From positions 124,001 through 188,000 of the forward strand of contig JAIXXF010000001.1 in the NCBI GenBank assembly GCA_027490925.1: a stretch of DNA of 64,000 nucleotides, read 5' to 3'. The stretch's first letter is position 1, and the number at the start of each line of letters is the position of its first letter. A program made the translations under genes and the position numbers. Under the pieces are notes generated by a model that was given only the letters and a program-made list of their open reading frames with translations, was not told the DNA's origin and searched no databases. Source of the DNA: Comamonadaceae bacterium (GTDB lineage Bacteria; Pseudomonadota; Gammaproteobacteria; Burkholderiales; Burkholderiaceae_C). Below are positions 56,557 through 64,000 of this stretch, piece after piece.

Positions 56557-56602
56557 TTTTTATAGCTAAAAATCCAGTATTGACTTGGGCTATAGCCGAA
56601 AT
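56557..56602 (-). repeat. Dispersed Comamonadaceae-type intergenic repeat, copy 6
   Basis: On the minus strand: ATTTCGGCTATAGCCCAAGTC followed by GGATTTTTAGCTATAAAAA. It is the shortest copy and closest to copy 2. It splits the operon between DUF3833 and SDR. Confidence 0.55.
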
Positions 56603-56717
56603 GGATTTCAAAAAGCCTTGGATGGCGGCCCCGACCTGCCCGGCAGGCCGTTTTGGCCCCCGATCGGTGCAGCCGGTGGATGCGGGGCCCGCGTCGCCGC
56701 GGTGCTTTCCGCGCCGG

Positions 56718-57266
56718 TCAGCGTTTGGTGAACGACAGGGTCACTTCGCCCAGCGTCACGCCGTACTTGCTCATCGTGGCTTTGTTCAGCATGACCTTGT
56801 CGGTGATGAGGTACATCCAGTCGTCGAACTGCACCTCGATCAGGCGGTCGTCCACCGGCAGCGACAAGGTGTAGTTCCAGTGCAAAGTGTTGCCGCTTTC
56901 CACGCCAACGGCTTCGCCCACCACGTCGTCGGCGCGGCCGATGTAGCGCCCCTCGCCGGTGCGCTTGAGGCGCCAGATGCGGCGCTGTTTGGTGCCATCG
57001 GAGAAGGTGAAGTCTTCGTTCAGCACGCCTTCTTCGGCGCCCGGCTCGCCTTTCCAGGTGCACGTCATCAGCACGGTGAAGCGTTTGACCACCGCGCCCG
57101 AGCGGTCGGTGAACACGCCGTAGGCGTCCAGCGTGCCGTTGAAGTACTTGCGCAGATCGAGCTTGGGTTTTTCGTTGGCGTAATCGGCCGGTTTCGGGCC
57201 AGCGCAACCGACCAGGGCCAGCGCCGAACTGGCGGCCACCACACCCAGCCATTGACGTTTGTTCAT
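56718..57266 (-). CDS. DUF3833 family lipoprotein
   Basis: This 182-residue protein has a lipoprotein signal (MNKRQWLGVVAASSALALVGC, Cys at 21) and the DUF3833 body with YFNGTLDAYGVFTDRSG, WKRTG-like repeats and DRLIEVQFDDWMYLI. It should be anchored in the membrane facing the periplasm. DUF3833 proteins are found with Cfa, DUF1365 and CHI-like genes in photo-oxidative stress clusters. The start overlaps the MFS stop (ATGA). Confidence 0.9.
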   Translation of the reverse strand: MNKRQWLGVVAASSALALVGCAGPKPADYANEKPKLDLRKYFNGTLDAYGVFTDRSGAVVKRFTVLMTCTWKGEPGAEEGVLNEDFTFSDGTKQRRIWRLKRTGEGRYIGRADDVVGEAVGVESGNTLHWNYTLSLPVDDRLIEVQFDDWMYLITDKVMLNKATMSKYGVTLGEVTLSFTKR

Positions 57267-58621
57267 GATGACTCCTTCAAAGCTTTGGGAACCGCCGTTG
57301 ACGCCGGTGCGCGGATGACCAGCCCGTACAGGGCCAGGGCCGCCGCCAGTTTAAGGGCGCAGGGCAGGCCGCAGTAGGCCCACACCAGCGCTTGCAGCGC
57401 GTCGGGATCGGTGGTGCCTGGCGAGTAGCCAAACAGCCCCAGCAACGGCAACGCCAGGCCAGCCGCCAGCGCCAGATTCAGCTTGGTGGCGAAGTTCCAC
57501 CAGCCAAAATACACCCCGGTGATGGACGGGTTGGTGGCTCGGTCGGACCCCGGCTCGCCCGGTGCGTTGGCGATCACCCCGGCCAGCATCGCGCCGGGCA
57601 ACGCCAGGTCGGTGCCGAGCGCCACGCCGGAGAGCACACACACCACCAGAAACTGCACCGCGTCGCCCGCGCCCAGTTGCGACACCCAGACGAACACCGC
57701 GATCGACTGCACCATGCCCAGCAACCAGCAACGCGCCAACCCGAGCTTGGCCACCAGCTTCAGCCACAGCGGGATGGACAGCGCCGCGACCAGAAAATAG
57801 CTGCCCAGGAAGGCCGGCTCCATGGCCTTGGGCGCTTGCAGACGGTCCTGGATGAAAAACAGCACCAGCGTGGCGGGCACGGCACTGGCAATGCCATTGA
57901 GCATGAACACCGCGAGCAGGCGTTTGAAGGCCGCGTCGCGGAATGGCAGCCAGGTGCTGGGGGCGGCGTGTCCCTCGGCCAGCTGCGGGCCACGGCTGGC
58001 GGCGCTGGGCCGCCCGGAGCGCTGCCAGGCCCACCAGCCTGCGGCCAGCGCCACCACAAACACCGCCACCGTGGCGGGCAGGCCAAAGGCCACCGGTGCG
58101 ACCGACGCGAGAACCACACCCGCCAGGCCCAGCCCTTCGCGCCAGGCCACCACCGTGCTGCGCTGGTGGTCGCTGCCGCCGTTGAGGTTTCCCAGCATCG
58201 CGCCCCAGGCCTGGTGCGCCACGCTGACCGCGCTGTAGGCGGCGTAGGTCAGCACCAGCAGTGCGCTGGCCCAGACCAGCAGCGCGTCGGGCGATCGGGT
58301 GGGTGGGAAAAACAGCAGGGTGAAGCCCCCCGCCAGGCCCACCGAGGCGATGCCCGCGAACAGCAGCACAGCGGCCAGCGCCTTGGCGAACAAGCGGTCC
58401 ACCCAGCGGCCGATCAGCGGGTCGATGAAGGCGTCGAGCAGGCGCGCGCCGAGCAGGATCGCCCCCAGCGTGGCCAGCGGCACACCGAATTCCCGCGAAT
58501 AGTGGTTGGGCAAGATCACATACAGCGGCAGCGCCACAAAGGCGAGCGGCAGGCCCATCAGCCCGTAGGCCAGACCGTTTTTCCAGCCGGGCTGCCAGCC
58601 CGCAGGCAGCTGCCCGCTCAC
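57263..58621 (-). CDS. MFS transporter, GPH/MelB-like
   Basis: This 452-residue inner-membrane transporter has 12 predicted helices. The N-terminus is NGLAYGLMGLPLAFVALPLYVILP. The loop DAFIDPLIGRWVDR is the conserved acid-rich segment of MelB-type (GPH) sugar/cation symporters. Here it is more likely to move a lipid or a small metabolite, given its lipid-operon context (inference). The GTG at 58621 overlaps the CHI stop (GTGA), which decides the start although the frame is open further upstream. Confidence 0.87.
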   Translation of the reverse strand: MSGQLPAGWQPGWKNGLAYGLMGLPLAFVALPLYVILPNHYSREFGVPLATLGAILLGARLLDAFIDPLIGRWVDRLFAKALAAVLLFAGIASVGLAGGFTLLFFPPTRSPDALLVWASALLVLTYAAYSAVSVAHQAWGAMLGNLNGGSDHQRSTVVAWREGLGLAGVVLASVAPVAFGLPATVAVFVVALAAGWWAWQRSGRPSAASRGPQLAEGHAAPSTWLPFRDAAFKRLLAVFMLNGIASAVPATLVLFFIQDRLQAPKAMEPAFLGSYFLVAALSIPLWLKLVAKLGLARCWLLGMVQSIAVFVWVSQLGAGDAVQFLVVCVLSGVALGTDLALPGAMLAGVIANAPGEPGSDRATNPSITGVYFGWWNFATKLNLALAAGLALPLLGLFGYSPGTTDPDALQALVWAYCGLPCALKLAAALALYGLVIRAPASTAVPKALKESS

Positions 58622-59250
58622 TGCGGTGCCTTGGCGAGCAGGGCGCTGCGCAGCGCAGGCTCCGAGGTGTTGGGCGACAGCCAGATGCCGAAGAAGCGGC
58701 GCGAGAACTCGGTGTCGCGCACCTCGGCCAGTGGCTGGCCGTTGTGCAAGAAGCGCGCGCCCACACCCGGGACGTGGATGCCCAGCAACTGGTCGCCCTT
58801 GCGGATGTTGGGAAACACCTCTTTCATTTTGGCCAGCCACTGCGCGCCCTGCGCGTCAGAAAACCCGCCTGCGCGCTTCATTTCGGTCAGCGACCGTTCA
58901 GCGATGTCGGCCCCGGCAAAGTCACGCTGGTAGTCCAGCGCCAGGGCGAAGGGCTGGCCGGTGAGGTCGGTCGGCTTGAACTGTGGGGACACCCACAGCC
59001 GTGCCTTGTACACGGCGAAGCCGAAATAGCGAAACAGGCTCTCACCGCTCAGTCGGGCATCGGCCACCACGGTGCTCACTGGGTGAGGCACCGCTGGGCC
59101 GGCCGCGTCTTGCGCCAGCGCGGCGGTGGTGTGCAGCGCGCCCAGCGCCACACAGGCGGCCAGGGTCAGCGCTTGCGCAGCGTGTACTGGACCACGTCGG
59201 TGCTCGATTTGGCGAACGCCGCTTCGCAATAAGCCAGGTAGAACTCCCAT
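58618..59250 (-). CDS. Chalcone isomerase-like periplasmic protein
   Basis: This protein of about 200 residues has a signal peptide (LTLAACVALGALHTTAALAQ) and a CHI-like fold: LSGESLFRYFGFAVYKARLWV, LDYQRDFAGADIAERSLTEMKR and GIWLSPNTSEPALRSALL. Bacterial CHI-like proteins may bind fatty acids rather than act as flavonoid enzymes. The start is uncertain: the ATG at 59250 lies 85 bp inside cfa, and a TTG at 59229 would give a more usual signal peptide. It overlaps cfa and the MFS gene, so coupling is tight. Confidence 0.8.
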   Translation of the reverse strand: MGVLPGLLRSGVRQIEHRRGPVHAAQALTLAACVALGALHTTAALAQDAAGPAVPHPVSTVVADARLSGESLFRYFGFAVYKARLWVSPQFKPTDLTGQPFALALDYQRDFAGADIAERSLTEMKRAGGFSDAQGAQWLAKMKEVFPNIRKGDQLLGIHVPGVGARFLHNGQPLAEVRDTEFSRRFFGIWLSPNTSEPALRSALLAKAPQ

Positions 59251-60398
59251 ATGCGCATGAACCTTTCGTCAAAACCCACTTGCAAGACCCGTTGCTTTTC
59301 GGCGAGGAACTTCTCGCGCCAGCGCTTGAGCGTCTCGGCGTAGTCCAGGCCGAAAGAAAACTCGTCCACCACGTCCAGCCCGGCCGCGTTCGCTTGCTTG
59401 CGGAACTCGCTCGGGCAGGGCAGGCAGCCCCCGGGAAAGATGTACTGCTGGATGAAGTCGGTGGACGCGATGTACTGGTCGAAGTACTTGTCGTCAATGA
59501 CGATGCTCTGAATGCAGGCCTTGCCGCCGGTCTTGAGCAGGCGCGAGATGGTCTGGAAGTAGTTGGGCCAGTACTCGCGGCCCACCGCCTCGACCATCTC
59601 GATGGAGCACACCGCATCGAAGGGGCCGTCGTTGATGTCGCGGTAGTCCTGCAAGCGCAGGTCGGCCCGCTCGGCCACGCCGAACTTGGCCATGCGGGCA
59701 TTGGCAAAGGCCAACTGCTCGTGGCTCAACGTGACCCCGGCGATGCGGGCGTTGAACTCGGTGGTGGCCATCTCGGCCAGCGCGCCCCAGCCGCAGCCGA
59801 TCTCCAGCACCCGTTCTCCTGGCTTCAGGTCCACCATGCGCAGCGCGCGGCGCACCTTGGCGTGTTGCGCGTCGCGCAGCGGTTTGTCCAAGTCGCCCTC
59901 GAACCAGGCCGACGAGTAGTTCATCGTGTCGTCCAGCCACAGCTCATAAAAGCTGTTGCCCAGGTCATAGTGGGCCTGGATGTTCTTCTGGCTGTTGGCT
60001 TTGGTGTTGCGGTTCAGCAGGTGCTTGATGCGGTAGATGAACCGGCCAATCCAGGTGCCGTAGATCACCTCTTCCACCTCGTGGCGGTTGCCCAGGAACA
60101 CCTTGAGCAGGTCGGTCAGGTTGGGTGTGGTCCAGTCGCCTGCGATGTAGGTCTCGGCAAATCCGATGTCGCCCGACTTCAGTGCCGCGCTGCAAACGTT
60201 CCAGTTCTTCAGCGTGAGGCTGGCCGCCGGGTGGTCGCCCGACAGATCGGCTTGGCCGAAGCGGTAGTGGCTGCCGTTGGGAAAGTGCACCGTCAGGCTG
60301 CCATGGCGCAGACGCTGCAGCAGCTTCACGGTGGCCCGTGCCGAGGCTGGCGCGCCTTGGATCAGGGCGATGGGGGAGGCGCTGGTGGTCGTGTTCAT
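59166..60398 (-). CDS. cfa: Cyclopropane-fatty-acyl-phospholipid synthase family methyltransferase
   Basis: This 410-residue SAM-dependent enzyme methylates double bonds of membrane phospholipid acyl chains. It has the lipid-binding N-terminal part, then QAHYDLGNSFYELWLDDTMNYSSAWF, the SAM motif VLEIGCGWGALAEMA and SIEMVEAVGREYW, all standard for Cfa. With the neighbouring FAD enzyme it may make a modified (for example methyl-branched or furan) fatty acid, as described for related operons in Rhodobacter. The start is at an ATG 43 bp after the DUF1365 stop. Confidence 0.93.
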   Translation of the reverse strand: MNTTTSASPIALIQGAPASARATVKLLQRLRHGSLTVHFPNGSHYRFGQADLSGDHPAASLTLKNWNVCSAALKSGDIGFAETYIAGDWTTPNLTDLLKVFLGNRHEVEEVIYGTWIGRFIYRIKHLLNRNTKANSQKNIQAHYDLGNSFYELWLDDTMNYSSAWFEGDLDKPLRDAQHAKVRRALRMVDLKPGERVLEIGCGWGALAEMATTEFNARIAGVTLSHEQLAFANARMAKFGVAERADLRLQDYRDINDGPFDAVCSIEMVEAVGREYWPNYFQTISRLLKTGGKACIQSIVIDDKYFDQYIASTDFIQQYIFPGGCLPCPSEFRKQANAAGLDVVDEFSFGLDYAETLKRWREKFLAEKQRVLQVGFDERFMRIWEFYLAYCEAAFAKSSTDVVQYTLRKR

Positions 60399-60441
60399 GG
60401 CGGGTGGACCTCGTCAGAAAGTGGGACGGTGAAGTATCGGG

Positions 60442-61248
60442 TCAGCGTGTGACAAAGTGCTCAGGCGGCGCTGGCTTGGAGACAAAGCGCACCCGCTTGA
60501 GCCACAGCTTGAGCGCCTGCCAGTGGATGCGGGCCATCACGCCCAGCGTCATGGCGGGGTAGCGCCACAGCGCGCGGCGCACGCTGGCAGCCGACACCGG
60601 CACCAGGTCGCCACTGACGCTGGTTTGCAGCAGCAGGCCGTTGTTGTCGTGGTAGTCGATCCGCACCACGGTTTTGCCTTGGCCATGGCGTTCGGTGCGC
60701 AAAAAGCGGAAGCGGTAGCCGCCTTCCACCTGGCAGAAGGGCGAGACGTGGAACACCTTGGTGGCTTGCAGCTCGGCGCCGTAGCGGGGCTGGTCCAGCA
60801 GGTAGCAATGGCGTTCACCGAAGGTGTTGTTCACCTCCACCACGATGCAGCGCAGGCCACCGTCGGGCCGGTGGCAGTACCAAAAACTCACCGGCTTGAA
60901 GGTGTAGCCCAGCACCCGCGGGTAGCAGTGCAGCCAGACCTCGCCGGTCGCGTCGGTCACGCCCTCGCGGGCCAGCAATTCGTCCAGCCACGCCAGTGCG
61001 CCGCCGTGTGAAGGGCCGCGGCCGTCGCCGTGGTCACAGTCAAAAAAACTCAGCCATCCTCTGCGGTTGTGGGACAGGTGGGCGTCGCCGTGCTGGGCCA
61101 ACGCCCGCATCGGCAGCATCAGGAAGTACGTGGGGTAGGCAAACGCGTTGCGTGCGGGCCGCACCCGGGTGTGCCGCACCTGGCCAAAGCCGAGCATCGC
61201 CCGCGCGGGGGCGACCGGGTTGGGGGCGTGGGTGGGCCGGTCGGGCAT
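60442..61248 (-). CDS. DUF1365 family protein
   Basis: This 268-residue protein has the DUF1365 hallmarks: VRHTRVRPARNAFAYPTYFLMLPM, YPRVLGYTFKPVSFWYCH, VVEVNNTFGERHCYLL and KVFHVSPFCQVEGGYRF. The family is always linked to Cfa and FAD amine-oxidase genes and is thought to act on lipids. There is no signal peptide. The ATG at 61248 shares one base with the stop of the upstream FAD gene (TGATG). Confidence 0.92.
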   Translation of the reverse strand: MPDRPTHAPNPVAPARAMLGFGQVRHTRVRPARNAFAYPTYFLMLPMRALAQHGDAHLSHNRRGWLSFFDCDHGDGRGPSHGGALAWLDELLAREGVTDATGEVWLHCYPRVLGYTFKPVSFWYCHRPDGGLRCIVVEVNNTFGERHCYLLDQPRYGAELQATKVFHVSPFCQVEGGYRFRFLRTERHGQGKTVVRIDYHDNNGLLLQTSVSGDLVPVSAASVRRALWRYPAMTLGVMARIHWQALKLWLKRVRFVSKPAPPEHFVTR

Positions 61249-62531
61249 CAGGTGTGGGGCAGCAGTTGCCTGGCGGCGGCCAAGCCGGACTTCAACCCGT
61301 CTTCGTGGAAGCCGTAGCCCAGCCACGCACCGCAGTAGTGGGTGTGTTGCTGGCCTTGGAGCGGGGCCATGTCGCCCTGCGCGCGGATCGCGGCGAGGTC
61401 AAAGACCGGGTGTGCGTAGTGGAATTCGCCCATCACGAATTTACGGTCGATCGGCCGCACTGGATTCAGCGACACCACCACCGGCTGTTCGAACGGAATG
61501 GGCTGCAGTTTGTTGATCAGGTAGTGCAGGCAGACCGCAGCGTGCTCGCGGTCGGTGCCTTGGGCGCGTTCGTAGTTCCAGGCCGCCCAGGCCAGTGGGC
61601 GCTCCGGCAAGACCGACGCGTCGGTGTGCAGCACGGCGGTGTTGGCGTGGTAGCGGATCGCGCCCAGCGTGGCCTGCTCTTGCGTGCTGGGGTCGCGCAG
61701 CAACGCCAGGGCCTGGTCGGAGTGGGTGGCGATCACCACTTTGTCAAAGCGCTCGGCGTGGCCATCGGTGACGATGCGCACGCCATCGGCGTCGCGCTCG
61801 ATCAGCCGCACCGGCGTGTTCAGGCGCTTGTCGGCGATCTTGGCGACGATTTTTTCCACATAGTGCTTGGCGCCGCCGCGCACGGTGAACCAGCGCGGCC
61901 GGTTGCTGACCTGGATCAGGCCGTGGTTGTGGCAGAACCGGATCATGGTGGCGATCGGGAATTGCAGCATCTGGTCGGTCGGGCAGCTCCAGATGCAACC
62001 GATCATGGGCAGGAAGTACCAGTCGCGGAACTCGTCGCTGAAGCGGTGCTGGCGCAAAAAGTCGCCCAGCGGTTGTTGCAGCTGGGCGTCTTGGTTGGCT
62101 TCAGCGATCTGCGTGGCCAGCTTGTTGAAGCGCAGCAGGTCGCGGATCATTTTCAAGAAGCGGCCGTTCAGCAGGTTGCTGCGCTGCGCGAACACGGTGT
62201 TCAGCGTGGAGCCGTTCCATTCCAGCGCCCGCCCTGGCCCAAAGGCATTGGGCACCTTGACCGAAAACGACATGTCCGAGTGCGCGGTCTCTACGCCCAG
62301 CTCAGCAAACAGGTTGATCAGGTGGGGGTAGGTGCGCTCGTTGTAGACCAGAAAGCCGGTGTCCACCCCGTGGGTTACGGGGCCACGCGGGGTGGGCAGG
62401 GTGATGTCCACCGTGTTGGTGTGGCCGCCGAAATAGCTGCCCGCTTCATACAGGGTGATGTCCGCCCGGCCGTGCAGGGTGTGGGCCACCGCGAGGCCAG
62501 AAATGCCAGAACCGACGATCGCGAGTTTCAT
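61248..62531 (-). CDS. FAD-dependent amine oxidase-like oxidoreductase, first gene of the photo-oxidative lipid operon
   Basis: This 427-residue flavoprotein has an N-terminal dinucleotide-binding motif (LAIVGSGISGLAVAHTL), the YEAGSYFGGHTNTV segment and a C-terminal FAD motif in CGAWLGYGFHEDGLKSG. It is the typical partner of DUF1365 and Cfa. The Rhodobacter relative is implicated in desaturation of methylated fatty acids (known from literature, not shown here). A 516-bp region upstream holds an ECF-type promoter and palindromes. Confidence 0.92.
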   Translation of the reverse strand: MKLAIVGSGISGLAVAHTLHGRADITLYEAGSYFGGHTNTVDITLPTPRGPVTHGVDTGFLVYNERTYPHLINLFAELGVETAHSDMSFSVKVPNAFGPGRALEWNGSTLNTVFAQRSNLLNGRFLKMIRDLLRFNKLATQIAEANQDAQLQQPLGDFLRQHRFSDEFRDWYFLPMIGCIWSCPTDQMLQFPIATMIRFCHNHGLIQVSNRPRWFTVRGGAKHYVEKIVAKIADKRLNTPVRLIERDADGVRIVTDGHAERFDKVVIATHSDQALALLRDPSTQEQATLGAIRYHANTAVLHTDASVLPERPLAWAAWNYERAQGTDREHAAVCLHYLINKLQPIPFEQPVVVSLNPVRPIDRKFVMGEFHYAHPVFDLAAIRAQGDMAPLQGQQHTHYCGAWLGYGFHEDGLKSGLAAARQLLPHT

Positions 62532-62567
62532 TGGTGACCCCGCGCGCTGGCCGTGGAGAAGAAAAAT

Positions 62568-62663
62568 GTTGCGAAGCGCCCCGACGCGAACCAGGGAGGG
62601 AGGGAGGATGAAAATGGCACCGGGATTGCATCCGGGTGAGGGTCACCCGAACGGCTTCGCAAC
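62568..62663. repeat. Nested inverted repeats in the leader of the FAD/cfa operon
   Basis: A 10-bp repeat GTTGCGAAGC (62568-62577) recurs inverted as GCTTCGCAAC (62654-62663). Between them is the palindrome CGGGTGA-GGG-TCACCCG (62633-62649). The latter looks like a regulator site or RNA hairpin. Confidence 0.55.
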
Positions 62664-62704
62664 ACAAAACCAACCACCAACGGTGCCACACCATTGGCAA
62701 CATT

Positions 62705-62733
62705 TGTGAGTCGGCGATGTGCCAAAAAGTTCC
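62705..62733 (-). promoter_or_regulatory. Candidate ECF sigma (RpoE-type) promoter of the FAD/cfa operon
   Basis: On the minus strand GGAACTT (62733-62727), a 17-bp spacer and TCACA (62709-62705) resemble the RpoE-type GGAACTT/TCnnA consensus. Transcription would start near 62698, giving a ~165-nt leader. Related operons are known to depend on ECF factors such as RpoE/ChrR or LitS. Confidence 0.55.
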
Positions 62734-63047
62734 AACGGGTGTGGGTGGGCCGGGGCGGGCGGTGCGATGGGGCGCGAACGGACATGGCAACTCGAAATTA
62801 CTGTTGAGTCACATTATGACCGAATGGTAATTTCGGCGGTGCAGTCACACAACGGCGCGTCGCAAGGGCAGAAAGAGTGGGCACAGGGCAGGCATCGGCC
62901 GTGCCATACCCTGTCTTGGCACGACCACTTTGCCCTTGTGTTTTCCGCGCCCCGCGCCCCCCGCCCCCCCCCCGCATGCGCCGGACCGCGCGTTGGGTCG
63001 GGGCAGGTGTGTTGTGTCTATATCTGCGGCTCGGGCCCCGGGGCGGT

Positions 63048-63668
63048 TCAGCGCTGGGCCAGCAGGCGCTCGACATCGGCCACGAAGGGCCGGTCTTGCG
63101 GGTTGGTTGCGCTGGGGTGGCTGAGCACGGTTTGGCCGTCGCGGCCGATGATGTATTTGTGGAAGTTCCAGCCCGGTGGTTGGCCGGTCTTGGCGGCGAG
63201 GGCTTTGTGCAGCGGGTTGGCGTCGGGGCCGACCACGCTGGTTTTGGCCAGCATCGGGAAGCGCACGCCGAAGGTGTTTTCGCAAAACGCGGCGATTTGG
63301 GCGTTGTTGCCGGGCTCCTGCGCACCGAAATTGTTCGCCGGGAACCCCAGCACCACCAGGCCCTTGTCTTTGTAACGGTCGTACAAAGCTTCCAGACCCT
63401 TGTACTGCCCGGTGTAACCGCAATAGCTTGCGGTGTTCACCACCACCACCACTTTGCCCGCGTACTGGCAGAGGTTTTGTGGCTTTTCGTCTTGCAAGCG
63501 GGCAAAGGTGTGTTGCAACACACCGCAGGCGGCGGGGGTGGCGGTGGGCGCAGCGGCCGAGCCCGTGGGGTTGGCGTGGGCGGGCACAGCCAGGCCGATC
63601 CACAAAACCAGGCCGACCCATGTGGCGGTGAGCGGGGCGGCCATCCGGGGGGGCAAGCGTCGCAGCAT
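63048..63668 (-). CDS. Exported glutathione peroxidase family protein
   Basis: This 206-residue thiol peroxidase has a signal peptide (WVGLVLWIGLAVPAHA). The catalytic cysteine is in NTASYCGYTGQYKGL, the partner glutamine in PANNFGAQEPG, and the tryptophan in WNFHKYIIG. It removes hydrogen or lipid peroxides in the periplasm, which fits the neighbouring lipid and light-stress genes. The ATG at 63668 or one eight codons later could be used. It is divergent from the LitR-like gene with a 107-bp control region. Confidence 0.93.
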   Translation of the reverse strand: MLRRLPPRMAAPLTATWVGLVLWIGLAVPAHANPTGSAAAPTATPAACGVLQHTFARLQDEKPQNLCQYAGKVVVVVNTASYCGYTGQYKGLEALYDRYKDKGLVVLGFPANNFGAQEPGNNAQIAAFCENTFGVRFPMLAKTSVVGPDANPLHKALAAKTGQPPGWNFHKYIIGRDGQTVLSHPSATNPQDRPFVADVERLLAQR

Positions 63669-63685
63669 GGTATTCGGCCCTTTCG

Positions 63686-63714
63686 TTGTGTGGGTGGTTT
63701 GTCCAAGACATAAT
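63686..63714 (+). promoter_or_regulatory. Promoter and operator of the LitR-like regulator
   Basis: A -35 TTGTGT (63686-63691), a 17-bp spacer and a -10 CATAAT (63709-63714) drive the regulator gene. The spacer contains TTTGTC-CAA-GACATA, 14 bases of which are the exact reverse complement of the operator at 47043-47056. A site in the spacer or over the -10 suits a MerR-type repressor acting on its own gene. Confidence 0.6.
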
Positions 63715-63775
63715 CTTAGGCTGTCCAGCGACGGCCCGAACCGACCCCCACAATGACCTTGCTCTCCCAGCTGCC

Positions 63776-64000
63776 ATGACCAGCGCCGCCGCCAACATCG
63801 CTGCCGTCGAGCGGGACACCGGCATTGGCAAGGACACCTTGCGGGTGTGGGAGCGCCGCTACGGTTTCCCCAAACCTGAACGCGACGCGCTGGGCGAGCG
63901 GCTGTATCCGCACGACCAGATCGAACGGCTGCGGCTGGTGCGCCGCCTCATCGACAGTGGCCACCGCCCCGGCCAGGTGGTGGGGCTGCCGCACGACGCT
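63776..64000 (+). CDS. MerR family regulator, LitR/CarH-like (3' end missing)
   Basis: Only the first 75 residues are in the window. They show a MerR DNA-binding domain with IAAVERDTGIGKDTLRVWERRYGFPKPERD and RLYPHDQIERLRLVRRLIDSG. The WERRYGFP form is typical of MerR proteins fused to a B12-binding photosensor (LitR, CarH) that release DNA in light. The B12 domain would lie beyond the edge and cannot be confirmed. Its neighbours are exactly those of LitR loci in other proteobacteria. Confidence 0.8.
   Translation, partial: MTSAAANIAAVERDTGIGKDTLRVWERRYGFPKPERDALGERLYPHDQIERLRLVRRLIDSGHRPGQVVGLPHDA

Larger units (their letters stand above)
62532..63047. other. Long regulatory region before the photo-oxidative operon
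   Basis: These 516 bp have no gene I can support. They contain the ECF-like promoter (62705-62733), the inverted repeats 62568-62663 in the leader, and an AT-rich patch at 62795-62840 (CATTATGACCGAATGGTAATTT). A polycytosine-rich stretch near 62960 lies before the glutathione peroxidase stop. Confidence 0.5.

Overview
The window is high-GC and has the gene content of a betaproteobacterium of the order Burkholderiales, most likely Comamonadaceae (Hydrogenophaga/Rhodoferax-like). The evidence is the protein families (MetX/MetW pair, DUF3717-DUF1289, TfpX, DUF3833, HiPIP), several translationally coupled gene pairs, and a dispersed ~58-bp intergenic repeat of a type I associate with that family. 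No rRNA, tRNA or CRISPR array was seen. The first gene (AmgK-like kinase) and the last gene (MerR/LitR-like regulator) are cut by the window edges.

Layout. 1-9.6 kb is housekeeping and signalling: sugar kinase, RsmE, a lipase/M20 peptidase pair, membrane protein, EAL-HDOD protein, small lipoprotein, hydroxypyruvate isomerase and a diguanylate cyclase. 9.8-12.0 kb holds an orphan IS3-type OrfA, a Crp/Fnr regulator and a nitroreductase. 12.2-16.5 kb is a minus-strand operon for a Tat-exported molybdenum hydroxylase (IorB/IorA type) followed by a glycine/leucine-repeat protein. 16.8-18.6 kb is metX-metW behind a SAM-II riboswitch and a terminator-like hairpin. 18.7-28 kb holds a GDT1-type transporter, DUF427, DUF2805, a sigma-54-driven amtB, a subtilase, argC, sucCD and terC.

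27.8-39.2 kb is a signalling and pilus block: PP2C phosphatase, CHASE2-nucleotide cyclase, class II cyclic-nucleotide phosphodiesterase, GAF-PilB-type ATPase, two type IV pilins (the second with a clear sigma-54 promoter) and two tandem PglL/Wzy_C-type ligases. TfpX follows after moaC. 40-46.5 kb is housekeeping: M48 protease, small zinc-type proteins, YaeQ, PurB and a GST.

46.5-51 kb is a redox cluster: Rrf2 regulator, HiPIP, a DCC-COQ7 fusion, an orphan ABC ATPase and a BciA-like vinyl reductase. 51.2-55.3 kb encodes a soluble five-PAS chemoreceptor coupled to a triple-CheW protein. 55.3-64 kb is an eight-gene minus-strand operon (FAD oxidoreductase, DUF1365, Cfa-type methyltransferase, CHI-like, MFS, DUF3833, SDR, NTF2-like), plus a periplasmic glutathione peroxidase and a divergent MerR/LitR-like regulator. 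This matches the photo-oxidative-stress (RpoE/ChrR/LitR) locus known in other proteobacteria.

The most interesting link is a 14-bp sequence, part of a TTTGTC-TTG-GACAAA palindrome, that occurs both at the promoter of the Rrf2-HiPIP cluster and at the promoter of the LitR-like gene 16.6 kb away. It suggests that the two redox/light loci share a regulator.
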